A DNA stretch of 46,104 bases. It comes from Robbsia andropogonis. Its GTDB lineage: Bacteria > Pseudomonadota > Gammaproteobacteria > Burkholderiales > Burkholderiaceae. Below the pieces are notes generated by a model, which saw nothing but the letters and a program-made list of their open reading frames with translations, made no database searches and was not told the origin of the DNA. The stretch spans positions 1 through 46,104 of the forward strand of contig NZ_LAQU01000033.1 in the NCBI RefSeq assembly GCF_000970345.1, in the 5' to 3' direction. A program made the translations under genes and the position numbers. Within the stretch, counting starts at the first letter, position 1. The number at the start of each line of letters is the position of its first letter. Below are positions 39,690-46,104 of this stretch, in pieces.

Positions 39690-40628
39690 TCAGTAACCCC
39701 GGGAACGGTCGAAGCGATGCCCCATCGGCGCACCTGTCATATGCGCCTGAATCGTCTTCGCGGCCTGCCGGACCTTGGCCTTGCGCGAAGCATCGGATGC
39801 CACATGCGGGGTGATGATCACGTTCGGGTGGCACCACAGCGGATCGTCCGACGGCAGCGGCTCCACCTTGAATACGTCGAGTATCGCCGCGCCCACCTGA
39901 CCGCTATCGAGTGCCGCCAGTAACGCACCGGTGTCGAGTTGTGCGCCGCGTCCGGCATTGATCAACCCCGCGCCGCGCGGCAGCTTGGCCAACAACGCCG
40001 CATTAAGAATGTCCTTGGTTTGCGCGGTGTCAGGCAATAGGTTGACGACAATCCGGGCCTGAGCCAAAACGCGGTCCAATCCGTCCTCGCCGTCATAGCA
40101 CGCCACGCCAGGCAAGGTTTTTTTCGTACGCGACCAGCCCAGCACCGGAAAACCGTTGGCGACCAGGCGCGCCGCGGCGACGCTACCTAATTCGCCCAGC
40201 CCCAGCATCGCCACCGGCGTCTCGCTCGCGAGTGTCCCCAATCGCGCTTCGTCCCAACGCCCCGCGCGCTGCGACGAAACCAGTTGCGGCAGTTCCCGCA
40301 GCAGCGCATAACTGGCCATGGTGACGAAGTCCGCCATGCGCGCCGACGTTTCCCCGGTCACCATGCGGATAATGTCGAGATGCGCCGGCAGGGCCGTATC
40401 GGCGAGGATATGGTCGACGCCGGCAGCGGTGCTCAAAACCAGTTGCAGGTTCGGATACTGCGCCAGACGACCAGGCGTCGGCTCCCAGACCAGCACGTAA
40501 CGCACCGCCAGGGGATCGATATCGGGATCGTCCCAACCCTTCACCGTGAGTTCAGGAAGGCATTCGGCAAACAACGCCTGCCATTCGGGAAGCGCGGCCT
40601 GCCCGCCAGATTTTACCAACAACACCAT
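39690..40628 (-). CDS. D-2-hydroxyacid dehydrogenase, glyoxylate/hydroxypyruvate reductase A-like
   Basis: This 312-residue protein is a NAD(P)-dependent D-isomer 2-hydroxyacid dehydrogenase of the GhrA type. It shows VLSTAAGVDHILADT (substrate loop), MLGLGELGSVAAARL (Rossmann fold), INAGRGAQLDTGAL with its arginine, and ITPHVASDASRKAK with the catalytic histidine. It should reduce glyoxylate, hydroxypyruvate or other 2-keto acids. ATG 40628 is preceded by AGGGAGAAAGACG; a longer frame begins at 40664. Confidence 0.88.
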   Translation of the reverse strand: MVLLVKSGGQAALPEWQALFAECLPELTVKGWDDPDIDPLAVRYVLVWEPTPGRLAQYPNLQLVLSTAAGVDHILADTALPAHLDIIRMVTGETSARMADFVTMASYALLRELPQLVSSQRAGRWDEARLGTLASETPVAMLGLGELGSVAAARLVANGFPVLGWSRTKKTLPGVACYDGEDGLDRVLAQARIVVNLLPDTAQTKDILNAALLAKLPRGAGLINAGRGAQLDTGALLAALDSGQVGAAILDVFKVEPLPSDDPLWCHPNVIITPHVASDASRKAKVRQAAKTIQAHMTGAPMGHRFDRSRGY

Positions 40629-40879
40629 CGTCGTCTTTCTCCCTATCGATTGAAGGCACTGCATCGGATCGAACCACGTATCGGATGCCGTCTCGCTGGC
40701 ATGCGCGTTGCGCGATGACGCTGAATAGGCAGTGTAACGTCGACAATTTCGCGGGACAAACCCTTAGCCTGGATCGACCGGAAAGGTTTCTAGACCAATC
40801 GCGGGACGCCGCGCCGACCCGCGGGCACCGTTCTGTCGTATGCTTTCTCTCGTTTGCCTGCCTTTAGGAGCACAGCGGT

Positions 40880-41449
40880 ATGTCCTTGATCCACGTCTCG
40901 CCCTCGTCGGCCATGGCCGCCCCTTCCCTTCCCGCCACCACGCACCCATCGCAGCGCCGGACCGCCGGCATCGCGCTATCCGCGCTCATCGTGTTCGGAT
41001 TGTCCGGTGCAATGCCATCGGCACAAGCGCAAACGGCGGCGCCTACCATGGCCGCCGCCCCTTCGGCGACTGCGACGCCGATCGGAATCTGGAAGACGAT
41101 TGATGACGCAACGCGTGAACCGCGGGCGCTGATTCGCATCTATACGGAACCGGACGGGTCATTGTCCGGGAAGATCATCAAGGTGCTCGACAAGGATGCC
41201 AATCCCGAAAAACGCTGCGACGAATGCACCGATGATCGAAAGAACCAATTGATCCAAGGCCTGCGCATCATCGACAAGATGCGCGCCAACGGTGCGATAT
41301 GGGATCAGGGGCGCATTCTCGACCCGGAAAATGGCAAACTCTACCGCTGCAAGATGTCACTGGAAGACGGCGGACGCAAGCTCGTCGTGCGAGGGTATAT
41401 CGGTGTGTCGCTGCTAGGGCGCTCACAGACCTGGTTCCGCGAGGAATAA
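40880..41449 (+). CDS. DUF2147 domain exported protein
   Basis: This 189-residue protein has a long N-terminal region with a hydrophobic stretch (GIALSALIVFGLSGAMPSAQ) and signal-peptide cut near AQAQ at about residue 50. The mature part has the DUF2147 blocks IGIWKTIDD, CDECTDDRKNQLIQGL, GRILDPENGKLYRCKM and RGYIGVSLLGRSQTW. These proteins are small periplasmic beta-rich proteins of unknown function. ATG 40880 lies about nine bases after AGGAG (40867-40871). Confidence 0.88.
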   Translation: MSLIHVSPSSAMAAPSLPATTHPSQRRTAGIALSALIVFGLSGAMPSAQAQTAAPTMAAAPSATATPIGIWKTIDDATREPRALIRIYTEPDGSLSGKIIKVLDKDANPEKRCDECTDDRKNQLIQGLRIIDKMRANGAIWDQGRILDPENGKLYRCKMSLEDGGRKLVVRGYIGVSLLGRSQTWFREE

Positions 41450-41535
41450 AGCGGGGCAAAACCGGCATTGCACGGCACAGAACCGATCCACGGTATGCGG
41501 TGCCGCGCCAAGCAAGGCGCCCGGCTACGGCGCGC

Positions 41536-42549
41536 CTACGCCGCGATAGGCTTGGCGCCGCGTCTTTCGCTCACCGCCTTTTCCACAGCCTTCCGGCGGC
41601 GCGGTGCGGCGCTGGCATGCCCCTGACGCGTGCCAGTCGCATGCGTTGCGCCGGCAAGCGGTCGCACGACATCTGCATGGGCGGCCCGCTCCCGGGTCGC
41701 GCCGTTGCGACCGGGCCCGCGATTTTCCACACGCTTTGCCACCAGTGGCTTGGCGCTGTCCTTTGACTTGGCCGCCTTTACCCCTGCCCCTCGGGCCGCA
41801 GACTTCACAGCCGTCTTTCGCGCCGCCGGTGCTGCTGGCGTTGCGTGTTTTGCGACACGGCCCGGAGCACCCTTTGCCATCGCCTTCACGCCGGATTTCG
41901 AGGCCGGCTTGGGCGCCGACTTCGGAGTCGCATTGACCGAGGCCTTTTGCGGCGTTGCGCGCTTCGCTTGCCTGGTTCGCGACGAAGACGGTTTACTCGA
42001 CGGCGCCAACGCCTTTTGCGCCTTTACCGGTTTCATCACCTTTGGCGATTTGCGCGCGGGTGTCGATAAAGGCTGCGGCAATGCCCGCGCGCGCGCATTT
42101 ACGACGATCGGCTTTGCCGCCGGCCGGGCCGGTGCCCTCGGCGCCTTGTCGCCGGATCCACCTCTCACGCCATCGGGTGCCGCCTTGCCCTTGATAGCGC
42201 GATCAACGCCACCACGCGTTTCCCGCAACGCGATGCGTACACGTGCCGCTACCAGTGCAAGGAATTCCGGCGCGTCCTGGCTGAACAGCATGTTTGCCAC
42301 TTTGTGCATCACACCGGCGTCATACCAGGCCTTGAAGCAGCGATGGCAGGTCTGATACGACGGATACTTGCGCGGCAGCATTTGCCACGATACGCCGGTT
42401 AACATGACGAACAGCGTCGCGTTCATGCACGCGCGCCGGTTCTTCATCGGCCGGCCCCGCGGATCGCGGTTCGATTGCGGCCTGCATTCTGGCAGCAAAG
42501 GCTCGACACTATTCCATTCCTGGTCGGTTATTTCCCGAAACGCTTTCAT
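41536..42549 (-). CDS. DUF4096 transposase-type DNA-binding domain fused to a histone-H1-like tail
   Basis: This 337-residue protein has two very different halves. Residues 5 to about 90 are the N-terminal DUF4096 domain of IS5-type transposases (ITDQEWNSVEPLLPE, NATLFVMLTGVSWQMLPRKY, CFKAWYDAGVMHKV). No DDE catalytic domain follows. Instead residues about 120-337 are rich in Lys, Arg, Ala, Pro and Ser (KSAPKPASKSGVKAMAKGAP, KTAVKSAARGAGVKAAKSKD), like histone H1 tails. AGGAGA stands before ATG 42549, so it is a real gene, not a scrap. The combination suggests a domesticated transposase domain reused in a nucleoid-binding protein; function is unproven. Confidence 0.78.
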   Translation of the reverse strand: MKAFREITDQEWNSVEPLLPECRPQSNRDPRGRPMKNRRACMNATLFVMLTGVSWQMLPRKYPSYQTCHRCFKAWYDAGVMHKVANMLFSQDAPEFLALVAARVRIALRETRGGVDRAIKGKAAPDGVRGGSGDKAPRAPARPAAKPIVVNARARALPQPLSTPARKSPKVMKPVKAQKALAPSSKPSSSRTRQAKRATPQKASVNATPKSAPKPASKSGVKAMAKGAPGRVAKHATPAAPAARKTAVKSAARGAGVKAAKSKDSAKPLVAKRVENRGPGRNGATRERAAHADVVRPLAGATHATGTRQGHASAAPRRRKAVEKAVSERRGAKPIAA

Positions 42550-42830
42550 CCCTGTCTCCTAAATACGCGCACGGTTGGCGCACGCTGGTACCGATGCGCG
42601 ACAGCACTGATTCCGTAACCTGTCGCGGCAATCTGTCCGAGAAACATTATCGGGATGCCGAAATTTTATAAATAGGATGCGTCGGAAACTACCGATGGTA
42701 CGACAATGCTTCGCCTATATTGGATGAAAACGAGATTTTTGCACCTGCCGGCTCGAAGCAGGCGCGTTAAACGGGATAGGCTGAGAAGAAAAATGAGGAA
42801 TATAAAGACTAGGCCAGGGAACAAATCCGC
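42550..42830. other. Intergenic region
   Basis: 281 bases between the DUF4096 fusion and the ZapE stop. Moderately AT-rich, no gene seen. Confidence 0.4.
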
Positions 42831-43928
42831 TCAGGTAAGCGACGTATCTACAATACGCCGTTCGGACTGCAAATATTCCTCCGATTGCATCTCAGTGATA
42901 CGCGACACCGTGCGTGCGAATTCGTTTGCCATTGGTCCTTCGAGATAAAGCGACTCGGCTGGAACAGCCGCGGACATGATTAATTTGACGCGATGATCAT
43001 AGAGCACGTCGATCAACCACGTAAAGCGTCGTGCCTCGGATGCCATGCGCGGGGGCATTTGCGGGACGTCGGACAAAAAGATCGTATGAAAACGCGCGGC
43101 CAATTCGAGATAGTCGTTTTGAGACCGCGGACCGCCGCATAGCGTGGCGAAGTTGAACCACACCACCGCGCCAGCGTGCCGCTGCGCCTTCAGCTCGCGC
43201 TTTTCAATATGCAGCACCGGACTTTCATCGGGCACCCCGGCCAGCTTTTGGAATGCATCGCGCATCGCCTTGTCCGCAGCCGCGTCCGCCGGCACGTGAT
43301 AAGCCTTTACCTGCGATAACGTGCGCCGCCGATAATCGATGCCAGCATCCACATTGATGACGTCGAGCTTTTCCTTGATCAGGGCAATGGCAGGCAATAG
43401 CCGATCGCGGTGCAAACCATCGGGGTAGAGCGCATCCGGCGGGTAATTCGATGTCATCACGAATTGCACGCCACGTGCGAACAGCGGATCGAGCAACCGA
43501 TGCAGCATCATGGCGTCGGCAACGTCGGATACGTGAAATTCGTCGAAGCAAATAAGCCGGAATCGCTTCGCGATCCGCGTCGCAAGCTCGTCCAGCGGAT
43601 CGGCGCGGCCTTTCAGCGTTTCCAGTTCGCGGTGCACTTCACGCATGAACTCGTGGAAATGCAGCCGCGTTTTGCGCGCCAATGGCACGACCGTAAAAAA
43701 GCTGTCCATGAGAAAGCTTTTACCACGACCTACTCCGCCCCACATATACACGCCCTTCGGAAGCGCCGGCCGGTTGACCAGCCGCTTCAGGGCATTGGTA
43801 CGCCGACTTTTGTATGCTGCCCAGTCGTCATAGCAGCGTTGCAAACGGGCGACCGCCGCACGCTGTGCTTCGTCTGACGTATAGCCGCGCTCCTGTAGCG
43901 CCTGTTCATAGTATTCGGTAACGTTCAT
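42831..43928 (-). CDS. zapE: Cell division protein ZapE (AFG1-like ATPase)
   Basis: This 365-residue AFG1-type P-loop ATPase has Walker A GVGRGKS (65-71) in YMWGGVGRGKSFLMDS, Walker B LICFDEFHVSD near 125-135, and an arginine-rich sensor region further on. ZapE binds FtsZ at the division ring and in E. coli destabilises its bundles. ATG 43928 (MNVTEYYEQAL) gives the usual start; 43970 and 43988 are longer. It lies downstream of lpdA on the same strand, an arrangement common in Burkholderia. Confidence 0.92.
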   Translation of the reverse strand: MNVTEYYEQALQERGYTSDEAQRAAVARLQRCYDDWAAYKSRRTNALKRLVNRPALPKGVYMWGGVGRGKSFLMDSFFTVVPLARKTRLHFHEFMREVHRELETLKGRADPLDELATRIAKRFRLICFDEFHVSDVADAMMLHRLLDPLFARGVQFVMTSNYPPDALYPDGLHRDRLLPAIALIKEKLDVINVDAGIDYRRRTLSQVKAYHVPADAAADKAMRDAFQKLAGVPDESPVLHIEKRELKAQRHAGAVVWFNFATLCGGPRSQNDYLELAARFHTIFLSDVPQMPPRMASEARRFTWLIDVLYDHRVKLIMSAAVPAESLYLEGPMANEFARTVSRITEMQSEEYLQSERRIVDTSLT

Positions 43929-44029
43929 CGGCCCCAGACTCGTTTCGTCTTGCTGTATCACATGCGTCATTGCATGCCAGGTCGCCACTTTCCACTGCGC
44001 TCAACGGCAGCTCGGATTGTAGTGCAAAC

Positions 44030-44071
44030 GGAAAAAGGCGACCGGGGAGCTGCCCCCGACCGCCTTTTTCC
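44030..44071. terminator. Strong rho-independent terminator of the odh operon
   Basis: The arms GGAAAAAGGCG and CGCCTTTTTCC (11 bp, perfect) enclose a second CGGGG/CCCCG stem. The T-run inside the 3' arm serves termination in both directions. It lies 124 bases after the lpdA stop and 102 bases before the zapE start. Confidence 0.85.
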
Positions 44072-44194
44072 GCACCGCCCCCACCGAGTAGCGCCATCGT
44101 CATATCGTATCCGACCCGCGACGACGGCACGCACTGCCGGCATGTGCCACTGCCGTCAGCCGCCACGCTGCAAACAGCATGTCGGCAGGACGCA

Positions 44195-45622
44195 TTACAT
44201 ATTCAATGCACGCTTGTCGACTGCCAGTGCTGCTTCGCGCATCACTTCGGACAGCGAGGGGTGCGGGTGGCAGATGCGGCCGATATCTTCCGCGGCCGCC
44301 TTGAATTCCATTGCGACCACCGCCTCGGCGATCAAGTCCGATGCATTCGGCCCGACAATGTGCACGCCCAGGATCTCATCGGTCTTTGCATCGGCGATGA
44401 CCTTGACGAAACCATCCGACTGACCGATCCCCAGCGCACGTCCATTCGCCATGAACGGGAATTGCCCCGCCTTGACCTCGCGGCCTTCCGTCTTCAACTG
44501 CTTCTCGGTCTTGCCGACCCATGCGATTTCGGGTGATGTGTAGATCACCCACGGAATGCAGTTGTAATCGATGTGCGGCTTCTGGCCATCGATGATCTCC
44601 GCCACGGCCACGCCTTCATCTTCCGCCTTGTGGGCCAGCATCGGGCCACGCACCACGTCACCGATCGCATAGACGTTCGGCAGTGACGTTGCACAATGGT
44701 CATCCACCGGAATGAAGCCGCGCTCGTCTGCTTTCAGGCCGATTGCTTCCAGCCCCAGGTTATCGGTGTTCGGCACCCGCCCGACGGACACGATCAGGCG
44801 ATCAGCTTCCAGCGTCTGCGCCTTACCGTCGCTATCTGTATAAGCAATCGACACGGCCTTGTCGCTGGCCTTGACCTCGCCGAGCTTCACGCCGAGATGG
44901 ATCTTCAGACCCTGCTTTGTCAGCTGCTTGCTGGCTTCCTTGGCCAACGCGTCGTCGGCGGCACCCAGGAATGCGGGCAATGCTTCGAGGATCGTAACGT
45001 CGGCGCCCAGGCGGCGCCATACCGAACCCAGTTCCAGCCCGATCACACCGGCACCGATGACGGCCAGTTTCTTCGGTACGCTGTCGAACGCCAGTGCACC
45101 TTCATTGTCCGACACGATCTTGTTGTCCACCGGGATATTCGGCAGGTGACGCGCTTTCGAGCCGGTCGCGATGATGACGTACTTCGCCGTGACCGCTTCC
45201 TCGCTGTCACCGCTGACCTTGATCTGATAGCCGGCGTCGGATTTCCCGATAAAAGTGCCATGGCCCTTCAGCCAGGTGATCTTGTTCTTGCGGAACAGGA
45301 ACTCGATCCCCTTCGTCATCTTCTCGACGATGCCGTCCTTTCGCCCATGCAGCTTCGCCAGGTCCAGCGAGACACCGGAGACATTGATACCGTGGTCACC
45401 GAGATGATGCGACGCCTTCTCGAACTCTTCCGACGATGCCAACAGCGCCTTCGACGGAATGCAGCCAACGTTCAGGCAGGTGCCGCCCAACTTCAGATCG
45501 CCCTTCGGGTTCTTCCACTTTTCGATACAGGCAACCTTCTTGCCAAGCTGCGCGGCACGGATCGCGGCGATGTAACCGCCGGGGCCGCCGCCGATGACGA
45601 CAACGTCAAATTCCTGGGACAT
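44195..45622 (-). CDS. lpdA: Dihydrolipoyl dehydrogenase (E3 of 2-oxoglutarate dehydrogenase)
   Basis: This 475-residue protein is a complete flavoprotein disulfide reductase: FAD site [20 protein letters not shown] at 7-26, redox pair Cys49/Cys54 in [18 protein letters not shown] site [15 protein letters not shown] near 191-205, and the active His/Glu in CHPHPSLSE near the C-terminus. It reoxidises lipoamide on E2. It follows odhB by 125 bases, and a hairpin (CGATTCCC/GGGAATCG at 45721-45739) lies in between. The ribosome site is GAGGAGCG. Confidence 0.95.
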   Translation of the reverse strand: MSQEFDVVVIGGGPGGYIAAIRAAQLGKKVACIEKWKNPKGDLKLGGTCLNVGCIPSKALLASSEEFEKASHHLGDHGINVSGVSLDLAKLHGRKDGIVEKMTKGIEFLFRKNKITWLKGHGTFIGKSDAGYQIKVSGDSEEAVTAKYVIIATGSKARHLPNIPVDNKIVSDNEGALAFDSVPKKLAVIGAGVIGLELGSVWRRLGADVTILEALPAFLGAADDALAKEASKQLTKQGLKIHLGVKLGEVKASDKAVSIAYTDSDGKAQTLEADRLIVSVGRVPNTDNLGLEAIGLKADERGFIPVDDHCATSLPNVYAIGDVVRGPMLAHKAEDEGVAVAEIIDGQKPHIDYNCIPWVIYTSPEIAWVGKTEKQLKTEGREVKAGQFPFMANGRALGIGQSDGFVKVIADAKTDEILGVHIVGPNASDLIAEAVVAMEFKAAAEDIGRICHPHPSLSEVMREAALAVDKRALNM

Positions 45623-45720
45623 AACGCTCCTCTATGGTTTCTTCCTTGAGGCCGACCCGGCACGATGACACGCGCGCGAAGCGCGGGCACACCCACCACC
45701 GGGTCCGGGCCGATGCCGAT

Positions 45721-45739
45721 CGATTCCCGAAGGGAATCG
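45721..45739 (-). promoter_or_regulatory. Intercistronic hairpin between odhB and lpdA
   Basis: CGATTCCC and GGGAATCG form an 8-bp stem around three bases, eight bases after the odhB stop. No T-run follows, so it may stabilise the upstream RNA rather than stop transcription. Confidence 0.5.
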
Positions 45740-45747
45740 GGCCTGGA

Positions 45748-46104
45748 TCAGATATCGAGCAACAGGCGCGCCGGATCTTCCAGTGCGTCCTTCATCGCGA
45801 CCAGCGACAGCACGGCTTCGCGGCCATCGATAATCCGGTGGTCATAGGACATCGCCAGGTAATTCATCGGGCGGATGACGATCTGGCCGTTTTCGACGAC
45901 CGCACGTTCCTTCGTCGCATGCACGCCGAGGATGGCTGACTGCGGCGGGTTGATGATCGGCGTCGACAGCATCGAACCGAACACGCCGCCGTTCGAGATC
46001 GAGAACGTACCGCCCGTCATGTCGTCGAGCGACAGCTTGCCTTCCTTCGCCTTCTGACCGAACTCGGCAATCTTCTTCTCGATCTCGGCAACGCTCATTT
46101 GATC
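45748..46104 (-). CDS. odhB: Dihydrolipoyllysine succinyltransferase E2, C-terminal part
   Basis: Only the last 118 or so residues are in the window; the gene continues beyond the right edge. The visible part is the catalytic domain of 2-oxoacid dehydrogenase E2: [28 protein letters not shown], and the active motif [13 protein letters not shown] with the catalytic His and Asp. The neighbour lpdA supports the succinyl (2-oxoglutarate) rather than acetyl enzyme. Confidence 0.93.
   Translation of the reverse strand, partial: DQMSVAEIEKKIAEFGQKAKEGKLSLDDMTGGTFSISNGGVFGSMLSTPIINPPQSAILGVHATKERAVVENGQIVIRPMNYLAMSYDHRIIDGREAVLSLVAMKDALEDPARLLLDI

Noticed and set aside
42664-42830. Small open frame on the plus strand before zapE (from about 42706)
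   Set aside because: It overlaps the 3' end of zapE, has no ribosome site and no recognisable family.
1-46104. CRISPR arrays, rRNA or tRNA genes
   Set aside because: No regularly spaced repeats and no rRNA or tRNA-like segments were noticed on either strand.

Overview
The window looks like a chromosomal segment of a high-GC betaproteobacterium, most likely Burkholderiaceae (Burkholderia sensu lato). The main evidence is the 2-oxoglutarate dehydrogenase block at the right edge (odhB, lpdA, then a ZapE-type ATPase), together with the mix of OprB-type porin, GntR, LysR and IclR regulators and a DUF2147 protein typical of that family. Genus and species cannot be fixed from the sequence alone. 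No rRNA, tRNA or CRISPR array was seen.

Region 1 (1-6019, minus strand) is the 5' part of an aryl-polyene-type lipid/pigment cluster. In transcription order it holds a ketosynthase-like protein, a membrane acyltransferase, two acyl carrier proteins, a COG4648-type membrane protein broken by a one-base frameshift, an AMP-ligase fused to a hotdog dehydratase, and a glycosyltransferase/acyltransferase that runs off the left edge. The genes overlap by a few bases, and a promoter with a perfect TATAAT and an adjacent hairpin lies upstream.

Region 2 (6580-19462) is an accessory flavin-chemistry island. A SnoaL-like gene and a TPR/TolB-like regulator face a plus-strand operon of three paralogous acyl-CoA-dehydrogenase-like proteins (probable reduced-flavin monooxygenases), a nitroreductase, an NADPH-FMN reductase and a second SnoaL-like protein. 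A TTG-started MFS carrier, a regulator made of two fused GntR units, and a DHA2-type MFS exporter follow.

Region 3 (19463-21129) is a metal-response module, a divergent MerR regulator and CDF transporter sharing a perfect operator. It is flanked by IS3-like scraps.

Region 4 (21130-33638) is a second catabolic block: ribB, an OprB-like porin, a fused CoA-transferase, a DUF35 protein and a thiolase-like (Ltp2-type aldolase) protein on the minus strand. A Rieske protein, a flavin reductase, a fumarylacetoacetase-family hydrolase, an F420-dependent-type NADP oxidoreductase, an MFS carrier and an IclR regulator follow. Regions 2 and 4 together read as a pathway that oxygenates a cyclic or polyketide-like substrate with FMNH2, activates the product with CoA and cleaves it by retro-aldol and hydrolytic steps, with its own riboflavin-precursor enzyme. 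The substrate is unknown.

Region 5 (33659-40628) holds a GntR/FCD regulator, an orphan amino-acid-type periplasmic binding protein, a DapA/NanA-family lyase with a striking palindromic operator, a LysR regulator, an amino acid permease and a GhrA-type 2-hydroxyacid dehydrogenase. Region 6 (40880-46104) holds a DUF2147 protein, a transposase-domain/histone-H1-like fusion, ZapE, dihydrolipoyl dehydrogenase and the C-terminus of the 2-oxoglutarate dehydrogenase E2 subunit.
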